Shown: positions 1-7,547 of the stretch, one piece after another
How the letters are laid out: each line of letters begins with the position of its first letter
Numbering within the stretch: position 1 is the stretch's first letter
Assembly: GCA_934097015.1 (NCBI GenBank)
Contig: CAKONF010000009.1
Span: 1 to 39,305 of the forward strand
Direction of reading: 5' to 3'
Length of the DNA: 39,305 nucleotides
DNA from: an uncultured Bacilli bacterium
Lineage (GTDB): Bacteria; Bacillota_I; Bacilli_A; RF39; UBA660
Made by a program: the position numbers and the translations under genes
The notes under the pieces: model-generated
Seen by the model: only the letters and a program-made list of their open reading frames with translations
Databases searched by the model: none
What the model was told of the DNA's origin: nothing

Positions 1-10
1 GGGGGGGGGG
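1..10. other. Poly-G run at window edge
   Basis: Ten consecutive G bases open the window in an otherwise AT-rich sequence. Nothing similar occurs elsewhere in the window. It is probably a contig-end or sequencing artefact rather than biology. Confidence 0.5.
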
Positions 11-53
11 TATAAACAAGAAGTAAAATAAAGTCTTTTTTGTGTGAAAAAAC

Positions 54-84
54 GACAAATTATTTTATATCAATAATGTATAAT
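54..84 (+). promoter_or_regulatory. Candidate promoter of the secreted protein gene
   Basis: A perfect TATAAT lies at 79-84. The upstream -35 match is poor (GACAAA around 54-59, spacer too long), so only the -10 is convincing. Transcription would start around 91, about 75 bases before the preferred start codon. Confidence 0.3.
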
Positions 85-167
85 TGGTACTATAGACCCA
101 TGGTAAATTAAATTATAAAAAGATATAATATAATTATTAAGATATGAAAGGAAGAGTGAAGCAAAAT

Positions 168-2012
168 ATGAGTAAAAATCAACGTATAGTAATAAGTATA
201 ACGGGAATAGTTTTGGTAATGTTAATTCTTGTAGGATTAACTTACGCATATTTCTTAACTAGAATAAATGGAAACACAAATGATAAAAGTATAAGTGTCA
301 CAACAGCAAACTTAGAATTAACTTATGGTGATAATAGTGCTGAGATACTGGGTAAAGATTTAGTATTAGAACCAAGTGATACTGAAATTGGAAGAAAAAC
401 ATTTACAGTCACTAATAATGGTAATGATACAAGTTATGTAGTAATTATAGAAAATGTTAGTGTGACAAAAACTAGTGACGGAAGTACAACTACATTTGAA
501 AGTAATGACTTTAGATATACATTAACTTGTACAAAAAGTGATGGATCAAGTTGTGATGGAGTAAATACACAAAGTGTATTTCCAATAAATGGAGGAGTAT
601 TAGTTGGAAATAGTATAAAAGAGGGAGATGTACACACATATACATTTAAAATGTGGTACATAGATACTGGAATAGACCAAAGTAATGATATGGGAAAAAC
701 AATACAAGCAAGATTAAATATAGCAAACCTATCAAGTATGACAAACCCATATTCAGCTAATACAAATAGTTTAGCATATAATATAATAGAAAATGCTAAA
801 AATAAAACAAATGGAACTGAATTAGTTTCTGCACCAAAAACAAAACCTGCAGTAGCAACAAGTTCGTTTATATATGTAAAAGGAGAAGATCCTACATCAT
901 TTACTTTGTCAATAAGTAATCCAACAAATTATTATATTTCATATGCAGATGATTATACTGTTGATGAAACAACTGGCAAATTTACTTTAGTAAATCCAAC
1001 AGTTGCAACTGAAAAATATACAACGTCAATGGCAAGTAGTTTAGTAGGAAAATATGGAGTGTGGAGTACAAGCACACCGACAACGTCAAATACTCAAAAT
1101 CAAAGTAGCATATATAAAATATCAACTAATGTTTCTGATATAACATCAACAATAAAATATGCAGATATAAAACCAGAGCAAAAATCTACAGAAAAAGAAT
1201 TAAGTGCAACTATAGATGATTATGGAACAAGTTATTACTATAGAGGTGGAGTAGAAGATAACTATGTTAATTTTGCAGGAATGTGTTGGAAGATTGTAAG
1301 AATTGAGGGAGATGGCTCTACAAAATTAATATTAGAAGATAGAAGTGCAGAATGTAATAGTTCATCATATACTGGTAATTGGAGCGATGGTAATAAAGTT
1401 TTATTTGGTTATGACTCAAATAAAAAAGCAGACTTTTTAAATTATTCTGGTGGTCTTGCTGACTCATTAAAGAATTTTCAAATTATACTAGAAACAAAAT
1501 TTGGAACAGGCAAATTATTAAATGATTATTTAAAAGTGGACGATTGGTGTTTTGACCATAATCTTACGAATGAAAGTTTAGGTAGATTTCAGTATTATGA
1601 CCCTCGTAAAAGAATAGATATAAATAAAAGTCCAACATTAAAATGTACAGGAACAAAATTGAATAAATATAAAGATAATACAAATATGTATGTAGGAACC
1701 CTAACTGCAGATGAAATATCATTTGCTGGGGTAGCTGATGTAATTAATTATACACACTATTTAATGAATAATCATGAAAAAAGTAGTAATTTAGTTTGGT
1801 GGGGACTTTCACCTAGTGCCTATGATGTTCGAGATGATCGTGATTATGCTTTTCTACTTGACGAGCACGGTTATCTAGACTATTCTAGTGTTGATGGTTA
1901 TACCTCTGGCCTTTTTTCTCGTCCCTCTGTTTCTCTTAAACCAAATACACAAATTTCAAGTGAAAGTGGAGATGGAACTAAAGAAAATCCTTACGTTGTA
2001 CTTACTGATTGA
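168..2012 (+). CDS. Large secreted protein, TasA/camelysin-like N-terminus, DGR-target-like C-terminus
   Basis: A 614-residue secreted protein of unknown function. Residues about 4-30 form a signal or membrane segment (basic SKNQR followed by a hydrophobic stretch ending TYAYF). The next ~190 residues resemble the TasA/camelysin type of beta-rich surface domain (TVTNNGND, Thr/Ser-rich). A middle part contains VNFAGMCWKIVRIEGDG, and the C-terminus ends with RPSVSLKP and SGDGTKENPYVV. ATG 168 is preferred over ATG 144 because AGGAAG (149-154) lies between them; GTG 156 is also possible. Codon and base use changes abruptly at 1798-1938, described separately. There is no sortase motif, so the protein is probably released or held by the N-terminal segment. 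The same PY tail motif recurs in the prepilin-like protein at 9305. Confidence 0.75.
   Translation: MSKNQRIVISITGIVLVMLILVGLTYAYFLTRINGNTNDKSISVTTANLELTYGDNSAEILGKDLVLEPSDTEIGRKTFTVTNNGNDTSYVVIIENVSVTKTSDGSTTTFESNDFRYTLTCTKSDGSSCDGVNTQSVFPINGGVLVGNSIKEGDVHTYTFKMWYIDTGIDQSNDMGKTIQARLNIANLSSMTNPYSANTNSLAYNIIENAKNKTNGTELVSAPKTKPAVATSSFIYVKGEDPTSFTLSISNPTNYYISYADDYTVDETTGKFTLVNPTVATEKYTTSMASSLVGKYGVWSTSTPTTSNTQNQSSIYKISTNVSDITSTIKYADIKPEQKSTEKELSATIDDYGTSYYYRGGVEDNYVNFAGMCWKIVRIEGDGSTKLILEDRSAECNSSSYTGNWSDGNKVLFGYDSNKKADFLNYSGGLADSLKNFQIILETKFGTGKLLNDYLKVDDWCFDHNLTNESLGRFQYYDPRKRIDINKSPTLKCTGTKLNKYKDNTNMYVGTLTADEISFAGVADVINYTHYLMNNHEKSSNLVWWGLSPSAYDVRDDRDYAFLLDEHGYLDYSSVDGYTSGLFSRPSVSLKPNTQISSESGDGTKENPYVVLTD
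1798..1938 (+). other. Adenine-poor C-terminal segment, candidate DGR variable region
   Basis: Within the secreted protein gene, adenine drops to about one base in six (hand count, 22 in about 140) whereas the rest of the gene is very A-rich. Most codons are of NNT or NNC type (TAT, GAT, GTT, CGT, TCT, CTT, GAC). This pattern is expected if AAT/AAC codons of a template were randomised at adenines, as in diversity-generating retroelements. The segment ends just before RPSVSLKP, the position where C-type-lectin-like DGR targets end. No reverse transcriptase or template repeat is seen in this window. Confidence 0.4.
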
Positions 2013-2023
2013 TGTTTTTTAAG

Positions 2024-2062
2024 AAAAAATTACAATGTTTTATAAAATTATTGTAATTTTTT
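2024..2062. terminator. Bidirectional terminator between converging genes
   Basis: A perfect 13-base inverted repeat (2024-2036 and 2050-2062) has A-runs on the left and T-runs on the right, so it can end both the plus-strand surface protein gene and the minus-strand sigK gene. Confidence 0.8.
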
Positions 2063-2065
2063 TGT

Positions 2066-2761
2066 TTAATATTCTTTATTGTTTTTGATAAATTTTTTAT
2101 ATATTTTTAATAATGCTCTTTTTTCTATACGTGATACATAACTTCTAGATATGTTTAGTTGTTCTGATATTTCTTTTTGTGTTAATTCTTTGTTGTTAAA
2201 TAAGCCATATCTTTTTATTATTATTTCTTTTTCTCTTTTATTTAATATTTTTAAATATTCTAATAAAGTTTCTATAGAGTCTTTATTATGTAATTTTGTT
2301 AATATATCTTCATCATTACTTTTAATAACATCTATTAAATTTATTTCATTACCATCTTTATCATAACCTATAGAATCATTTAAACTAACATCATTTATTC
2401 TTTTTTTATTATTTCTAAAATACATTAATATTTCATTTTGTATACATTTAGCACAATATGTAGTTAACTTTATATTTTTATCATATTTAAAACTATCTAT
2501 ACCTTTTATAAGACCAATTGTACCAATACTTATTAGATCATCAACATCCTTTTCTTTTACATCATATTTCTTTACTATGTGTGCTACTAATCTTAAATTA
2601 TGTTCTATAAGTTTTGATCTAGCAGATTTATCTCCTTCTCTTGCTTTTATAAGACAACTTTTTTCTTCTTCACTACTAAGAGGTTCTGGAAATATATTAA
2701 TAGAATATGATCCTGTAAAAAAATATAGATTTTTAAATATACTTAATAAACTAAATAACAT
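2066..2761 (-). CDS. sigK: RNA polymerase sporulation sigma factor K precursor (pro-sigma-K)
   Basis: A 231-residue sigma-70 family factor. The text closely follows Bacillus sigma K: an N-terminal hydrophobic pro-sequence (about 1-22), then FPEPLSSEEEK, the region 2 core (IEHNLRLVAHIVKKYD, DLISIGTIGLIKGI, CIQNEILMYFRN), and a region 4 helix-turn-helix (QKEISEQLNISRSYVSRIEK). In Bacillus the pro-sequence is removed by the intramembrane protease SpoIVFB late in mother-cell development. The gene is one uninterrupted frame with no skin-type element. The ribosome binding site is GGTGAT just upstream. It is the best evidence in the window that the organism, or a recent ancestor, can sporulate. Its target genes cannot be told from here. 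Confidence 0.9.
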   Translation of the reverse strand: MLFSLLSIFKNLYFFTGSYSINIFPEPLSSEEEKSCLIKAREGDKSARSKLIEHNLRLVAHIVKKYDVKEKDVDDLISIGTIGLIKGIDSFKYDKNIKLTTYCAKCIQNEILMYFRNNKKRINDVSLNDSIGYDKDGNEINLIDVIKSNDEDILTKLHNKDSIETLLEYLKILNKREKEIIIKRYGLFNNKELTQKEISEQLNISRSYVSRIEKRALLKIYKKFIKNNKEY

Positions 2762-2816
2762 TTTTATAAATCACCTAATAAATTATATAAATAAAATTAT
2801 ATTTCAATAACTAAAT

Positions 2817-2845
2817 TTGACTATTTTATTAAATGGTAGTATTAT
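2817..2845 (+). promoter_or_regulatory. Promoter of the duplicated-domain orphan gene
   Basis: TTGACT (2817-2822), a 17-base spacer and TATTAT (2840-2845) form a good sigma-A promoter. It sits where a longer start (2817) of the next gene would begin, so it supports the internal start at 2877. Confidence 0.65.
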
Positions 2846-2876
2846 ATATATCCAATTTAAGAAAGGGGATTTTTTT

Positions 2877-3812
2877 ATGAATGATATTCAATTGGAAAAA
2901 GTAGATAAAAAACTTAATATATTAAAAGAGTTAATATTAAATTTATCATCTTATAATGGAATAGAGGGTTATGATAATAATAAAAAGTTTGTTATTGAGA
3001 TAGATAATATAAAGGGAGATAAAGATAATAATTACGTACATAGTATATCAATTAGGAGAGGATGTAATTATCCTAAGGAAATATTAAATATGAGATTTGT
3101 ACATAATCAAGATTCTTTAGATACAGTGTATGAATTATTAAAATTTTTCATTAATAGTAAAGATTTTCATTATATATCATATACCAAGAGTAATAAACTT
3201 GATTATGAAAGTTTATCTATTAATTTAAAGAATAATGTTAGTATTAAAGTTGCACTTCATAGTATTTTTGATATAAAAAAAGCAAAAAAATTAGAAAAAA
3301 TTAGTAATAGTAATGTTATTATATTTGATAATAAAAGTGTTGCTGTTGATAAAGATATAATTCAAAAAGATAAAGCTTTAAAAATAATAGATGCTTATTT
3401 AAAAATATTATTAAGTATAAAAAATTATAATAATATAGATAATTATAATAATATTAAACCTTTTAGTTTTGAAATAACTAATTATTATGATAAGAATAGA
3501 GAATGCTTTGTATATTCTTTTGATATAATTAGAGGTTCTATGAATAGAGAAAATATTTTAAATTTTAGAGCTAGTATTAGAGATAAAAGTGTAATATTAA
3601 ATAAATTAAAATATATGATTGACGTTTTAAAAGATGAAAATGATTATACTTTTGATGTAATAACAAATATTAGAAATGAAAGTTTTTATCAAATATTATT
3701 TAATAAATGTATTAAAATTAGTTTTGGTATAAATGATATGGAAGATGAAAAATTTTATAATAATATAAAAGAAGATATAGATGATAAAGATATTAAAAGA
3801 TTAAAAAAATAA
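2877..3812 (+). CDS. Unknown protein with two copies of one domain
   Basis: A 311-residue soluble protein that I do not recognise. Start 2877 is chosen for GAAAGGGGAT seven bases upstream. It carries an internal duplication. Residues about 35-130 (KFVIEIDN, HSISIRRG, EILNMRF, NVSIKVAL) match about 195-295 (PFSFEITN, YSFDIIRG, NILNFRA, CIKISFGI) in order and spacing, joined by a charged linker containing a Lys-rich stretch. No signal peptide, membrane segment or catalytic motif is visible. The two beta-strand-rich copies suggest a binding or scaffold role, which is a guess. The 117-residue gene downstream may form an operon with it, although that gene also has its own promoter. Confidence 0.7.
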   Translation: MNDIQLEKVDKKLNILKELILNLSSYNGIEGYDNNKKFVIEIDNIKGDKDNNYVHSISIRRGCNYPKEILNMRFVHNQDSLDTVYELLKFFINSKDFHYISYTKSNKLDYESLSINLKNNVSIKVALHSIFDIKKAKKLEKISNSNVIIFDNKSVAVDKDIIQKDKALKIIDAYLKILLSIKNYNNIDNYNNIKPFSFEITNYYDKNRECFVYSFDIIRGSMNRENILNFRASIRDKSVILNKLKYMIDVLKDENDYTFDVITNIRNESFYQILFNKCIKISFGINDMEDEKFYNNIKEDIDDKDIKRLKK

Positions 3813-3841
3813 TTGTATTTTTATATTTTATAATTTATAAT
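3813..3841 (+). promoter_or_regulatory. Promoter for the 117-residue orphan
   Basis: TTGTAT (3813-3818), a 17-base spacer and TATAAT (3836-3841) lie directly after the preceding stop codon. Confidence 0.6.
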
Positions 3842-3864
3842 ATATCACTATAGGAAGTGATTAT

Positions 3865-4218
3865 ATGCATAATTTAGTATTAGATAATGAATTTGTTAAG
3901 TCTATTAAATTTTTTGATAATATATTATTTTTAGATTCTTTTGAGGATAATAAAAGAATGTATAACATGAATGTTAATTATTTGAAAGTTAATAATCATT
4001 ATGTTTTAAAATTAGATATATTTGATGGAAATTTAAATATATTGAATACGAAATGTTGTTTATCAAATAAGAAAAATGGTGGATTAGTTATTAGTGATAT
4101 AATTAATTTGGTAACTAGAAAATATAATAATGATATTATTATTGATGTCAAAGAATTAGATGAGTTTAATAATTGTATTAAGTTTGGAAGAAGAAAGTAT
4201 AATTCTAGTAAGAAATAG
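3865..4218 (+). CDS. Hypothetical protein
   Basis: A 117-residue acidic-then-basic protein, not recognised. AGGAAGTGAT precedes the ATG at good spacing. It has no signal peptide, no membrane segment and only two adjacent cysteines (TKCCLSNK). The C-terminus is basic (FGRRKYNSSKK). The stretch HYVLKLDIFDGN vaguely recalls the repeated unit of the preceding protein, but too weakly to claim homology. Confidence 0.6.
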   Translation: MHNLVLDNEFVKSIKFFDNILFLDSFEDNKRMYNMNVNYLKVNNHYVLKLDIFDGNLNILNTKCCLSNKKNGGLVISDIINLVTRKYNNDIIIDVKELDEFNNCIKFGRRKYNSSKK

Positions 4219-4250
4219 TGAGAAAATTCTTGATATTTCTTATTTTTTTT
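4210..4250 (+). terminator. Terminator overlapping the rpsB promoter
   Basis: AAGAAAT (4210-4216, including part of the stop codon) pairs with ATTTCTT (4235-4241), followed by a run of T. The -35 box of the rpsB promoter lies in the long loop. Confidence 0.5.
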
Positions 4251-4258
4251 GATAAAAT
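4230..4258 (+). promoter_or_regulatory. rpsB-tsf promoter
   Basis: TTGATA (4230-4235), a 17-base spacer and TAAAAT (4253-4258), a strong sigma-A type promoter. Transcription would start near 4265, giving a 105-base leader. Confidence 0.7.
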
Positions 4259-4264
4259 ACTTAT

Positions 4265-4370
4265 GGTTTTTATAACCAAATATACACATTTATTGATTAC
4301 CAATCCTAGTGGCTATTGTTGGTGAGGTAAAAAGAGATAAATGGATGAATAACGAAAGGAATGAGAAAAA
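4265..4370 (+). promoter_or_regulatory. Structured leader of rpsB, possible S2 autoregulation site
   Basis: The untranslated leader contains TTACC...GGTAA and CCAA...TTGG pairings around 4297-4329 and ends in a ribosome binding site AAGGAATGAG. Feedback control of ribosomal protein operons through leader RNA is common. That this leader does so is inference from its length and pairings. Confidence 0.35.
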
Positions 4371-5321
4371 ATGGCTGAAATTGTTTCTATGAATAATTTA
4401 TTAGAAGCAGGTGTTCATTTTGGACATCAAACTAAAAGATGGAATCCTAAAATGGGAAAATACATCTTTACTTCAAGAGATGATATTTATATAATTAATC
4501 TTGAAAAAACTGTAGAATGTATGGAAAAAGCATACGAAGTAATTAAAAAAATTGCAGAAAACGGAGGAAAATTCTTATTTGTTGGTACTAAAAAACAAGC
4601 TAGTGAAGTATGTGTTGATGAAGCTACACGTAGTGAAAGTTTTTATGTAACTGAAAGATGGTTAGGTGGAACATTAACTAATTTCCGTACTATTAGAAGA
4701 CGTGTTAAACGTTTAGAAGAAATAGAAAATATGGAAAAAGATGGTTCTTTTGAATTACTTCCTAAAAAAGAAGTAATAGGATTAAAGAAAGAATATGATA
4801 AGTTAAATAAAGTATTATGTGGTATACGTAATATGGATAGACTTCCTAATGCTTTAATAATTGTTGATCCTAAGAAAGAAATTAATGCAATAAGAGAAGC
4901 AAGAAAATTAAATATACCTGTAATTGGTATAGTTGATACTAACTGTGATCCAGATGATGTTGATTATGTAATACCTGGTAATGATGATGCAGTTAGAAGT
5001 GTTAAAGTTATATTAGGTGCATTAACTAATGCTATTTGTGAAGTAAAAGGATTAGAAATAGTTGACTATATAACTGATGTAGAACCAACTAAGAAAACAG
5101 TTAAAAAAGATGAATTTAAAGATAATGTTAAAAATGAAGTAAAAAAAGTTTCTAAGAAAATAGAAGATAAAAAAGAAGAAATAGTTGAAAAAGTTAAAGA
5201 AATAAAGGAAGATTTATCTACTAAAACAGTAGCTGAACTTAAAAAGATAGCTAAAGAAAGTGGTATTAGCGGATATACTTCTATGAAAAAAGATGAACTT
5301 TTAAATATATTAAAAAAATAA
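4371..5321 (+). CDS. rpsB: 30S ribosomal protein S2 with C-terminal Rho_N-like extension
   Basis: 316 residues. Positions 1 to about 230 are a standard bacterial S2 (LLEAGVHFGHQTKRWNPKM, LEKTVECMEKAYE, RWLGGTLTNFRTIRRR, PNALIIVDPKKE, IVDTNCDPDDVDYVIPGNDDA). Bacterial S2 is usually about 230-260 residues, so about 80 are extra. The tail has a Lys/Glu-rich, probably helical linker (about 238-283), then LSTKTVAELKKIAKESGISG and MKKDELLNILKK. This tail matches the helix-extension-helix pattern of Rho_N/SAP-type nucleic-acid-binding domains. The gene is followed 22 bases later by tsf, the usual rpsB-tsf operon. Confidence 0.96.
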   Translation: MAEIVSMNNLLEAGVHFGHQTKRWNPKMGKYIFTSRDDIYIINLEKTVECMEKAYEVIKKIAENGGKFLFVGTKKQASEVCVDEATRSESFYVTERWLGGTLTNFRTIRRRVKRLEEIENMEKDGSFELLPKKEVIGLKKEYDKLNKVLCGIRNMDRLPNALIIVDPKKEINAIREARKLNIPVIGIVDTNCDPDDVDYVIPGNDDAVRSVKVILGALTNAICEVKGLEIVDYITDVEPTKKTVKKDEFKDNVKNEVKKVSKKIEDKKEEIVEKVKEIKEDLSTKTVAELKKIAKESGISGYTSMKKDELLNILKK

Positions 5322-5343
5322 TTAAATAAAGAGGAGAATAATT

Positions 5344-6213
5344 ATGATAAGTGCAAAACAAGTTAGTGAATTAAGAAATTTAACTGGTGCAGGAATGATG
5401 GATTGTAAAAAGGCATTATCTGAATGTAATGGTAATTTAGATGCAGCTGTTGATTGGTTAAGAGAAAAAGGTATTGCTAAAAGTGCTAAGAAAGCTAGTC
5501 GTATTGCTGCAGAAGGTTTAGCTAATATATATGTAGAAGGTAATAAAGCTGTTATATTAGAAGTAAATAGTGAAACAGACTTTGTTAGTAAAAATGAAGA
5601 ATTTACTGGTATGATTGATACTATTGGTAAAACTATTTTAAATAGTAATGCTAAAACTTTAGAAGAAGCTATGGAATTATCTACTGGTGAAGGAACAATA
5701 AATGATTTAATTATTGCAAAAACCGCTAAAATAGGTGAAAAATTATCATTAAGAAGATTTGAATTAGTAGAAAAATCTGATAGTGAAGTATTTGGATCAT
5801 ATTTACATATGGGTGGTAAAATTGCTGTATTAACTATTGTTGATGGTGCAAATGAAGAAGTTGCAAGAGATGTTGCAATGCAAGCTGCTGCTATGAAACC
5901 TCAATATTTAAATAGTGATGAAATTCCTACTGATGTTTTAGATAGAGAAAAAGAAGTATTTAAAACTCAAGCTATGGAAGAAGGAAAACCAGCTGATATA
6001 GCAGAAAAAATGGTAAATGGTAGAATTAAGAAATTCTATAAAGAAGTTTGTCTATTAAATCAATCATTCATTAAAGATGGAGACGTTGATGTAGAAACTT
6101 ACGTTAAAAATAATGGTGGAGTTGTTAAATCTATGATACGTTATGAAGTTGGAGAAGGAATGCAAAAACGTGAGGAAAACTTTGCTGAAGAAGTTATGAA
6201 TCAAATTAAATAA
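5344..6213 (+). CDS. tsf: Elongation factor Ts
   Basis: 289 residues, the usual length. EF-Ts exchanges GDP for GTP on EF-Tu. The N-terminal UBA-like domain has VSELRNLTGAGMMDCKKAL, followed by WLREKGIAKSAKKASRIAAEG and the TDFVSKNEEF element that contacts EF-Tu. The tail includes CLLNQSFIKD. GAGGAG precedes the ATG. The stop codon is part of the terminator stem. Confidence 0.97.
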   Translation: MISAKQVSELRNLTGAGMMDCKKALSECNGNLDAAVDWLREKGIAKSAKKASRIAAEGLANIYVEGNKAVILEVNSETDFVSKNEEFTGMIDTIGKTILNSNAKTLEEAMELSTGEGTINDLIIAKTAKIGEKLSLRRFELVEKSDSEVFGSYLHMGGKIAVLTIVDGANEEVARDVAMQAAAMKPQYLNSDEIPTDVLDREKEVFKTQAMEEGKPADIAEKMVNGRIKKFYKEVCLLNQSFIKDGDVDVETYVKNNGGVVKSMIRYEVGEGMQKREENFAEEVMNQIK

Positions 6214-6233
6214 CCGTAATGGTTATTTTTTTT
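6208..6233 (+). terminator. rpsB-tsf terminator
   Basis: AAATAACC (6208-6215) pairs with GGTTATTT (6221-6228) around a five-base loop, followed by T8. The tsf stop codon is inside the stem. Confidence 0.85.
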
Positions 6234-6261
6234 ACATTTTTAATATATTTTATGATAAAAT
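6231..6261 (+). promoter_or_regulatory. Promoter of the pyrimidine phosphorylase gene
   Basis: TTTACA (6231-6236) and an extended -10, TGATAAAAT (6253-6261). The spacer is 19 bases, which the TGn extension can compensate. Confidence 0.5.
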
Positions 6262-6284
6262 TAAATATAGAATAGAGGTTGGGT

Positions 6285-7511
6285 ATGAATATTATTGATA
6301 TTATAAATAAAAAAAGATTAGGTAAAGAATTATCTTATAAAGAATTAGATTATGCTTTTAATGGTTTCTTAAAAAGATATATTGAAGATTATCAAATGTC
6401 TAGTTTATTAATGGCGATAGTTATAAATGGTATGACATTAGATGAAACTATTAATTTGACTGATATTTTTATTAAAAGTGGTGAAACATATGATTTGAGT
6501 AGCGTTAACGATGTAATTATTGATAAACATTCAACAGGAGGAGTTGGAGATTCTACTACGTTAGTTGTTGGTCCTATTGTTGCTGCATGTGGTTGTCATA
6601 TGGCTAAAATAAGTGGAAAAGGGTTAGGCATAACTGGTGGTACTATTGATAAATTAGAAAGTATTCCAGGTTTTAAAACTAAATTATCTAAAAAAGAATT
6701 TATACATAATTTAAAAACTGTAGGCTTTGTTGATTCTTCTCAAACAAAAAAGCTAGTGCCACTTGATAAAGTAATATATAATTTAAGAAATAATAGCGGT
6801 ACTACTGAGTCTTTACCATTAATAGCATCAAGTATAATGTCAAAAAAAATAGCTAGCGGTGCTGATATTATATTAATAGATATTAAAGTTGGTAGCGGAG
6901 CTTTAATTAAAACAAAGAAAGATGCAAAAATACTTAGTAATTGGATGAAAGAAATTGGTAAAAAATATAATAAAAAAGTTATAACTTTAATTACTGACAT
7001 GAATATTCCTTTATCAAATAGTATTGGTAATAAATTAGAAGTTGAAGAGGCAATTAATGTTTTAAAGGGAGAAAAATGTAGATTATATGATGTTTCTAAA
7101 GAGATAGCTAGTATACTTATATCTTTAGCTAAAAATATTTCTATTAAAGAAGCAGAGGAAATGGTAGATCTAGTAATTAGAAATAAAAAAGCTTATAATA
7201 AATTTATAGAATTCACTATAGCTCAGGGTGGAAATATAAATAAACTAAAAATAAAAGCTAATATAAAAGTTATAAAAAGCGAGACAGATGGAGTATTAAA
7301 ATCCATAAATGCTTTAAAAATAGGAAGATTATCAGTTCTTTTAGGTGCTGGGAAAATAAATGATGAAGAATCTATTGATTATAATGCTGGTATAAAATTG
7401 TATAAAGAAATTGGAGATGTAGTAAAAAAAGGTGATATACTTGCTACACTTTACACTAATAAAAATATAAAATTAAGTAAAGATGATATTAATTGTTTTG
7501 ATATAAAATAA
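6285..7511 (+). CDS. pdp: Pyrimidine-nucleoside phosphorylase
   Basis: 408 residues, slightly shorter than Bacillus Pdp (about 433). It splits uridine, deoxyuridine or thymidine with phosphate in nucleoside salvage. Diagnostic motifs are KHSTGGVGDSTTLVVGPIVA (phosphate site), ISGKGLGITGGTIDKLES and KVGSGALIKTKKDA. The C-terminal alpha/beta domain (TDGVLKSINALKIGRLSVLL, GAGK) is present but trimmed. AGAGG precedes ATG 6285, so this start is taken rather than the in-frame TTG 6279. No deoxyribose aldolase or cytidine deaminase is adjacent. The deoA name would apply if it is thymidine-specific. Confidence 0.93.
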   Translation: MNIIDIINKKRLGKELSYKELDYAFNGFLKRYIEDYQMSSLLMAIVINGMTLDETINLTDIFIKSGETYDLSSVNDVIIDKHSTGGVGDSTTLVVGPIVAACGCHMAKISGKGLGITGGTIDKLESIPGFKTKLSKKEFIHNLKTVGFVDSSQTKKLVPLDKVIYNLRNNSGTTESLPLIASSIMSKKIASGADIILIDIKVGSGALIKTKKDAKILSNWMKEIGKKYNKKVITLITDMNIPLSNSIGNKLEVEEAINVLKGEKCRLYDVSKEIASILISLAKNISIKEAEEMVDLVIRNKKAYNKFIEFTIAQGGNINKLKIKANIKVIKSETDGVLKSINALKIGRLSVLLGAGKINDEESIDYNAGIKLYKEIGDVVKKGDILATLYTNKNIKLSKDDINCFDIK

Positions 7512-7547
7512 ATGATATAATAAATATAATAGAAGGAGTTATAAATT

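Noticed and set aside
2066..2761. Interruption of sigK by a skin-type element
   Set aside because: The frame is continuous from start to stop.
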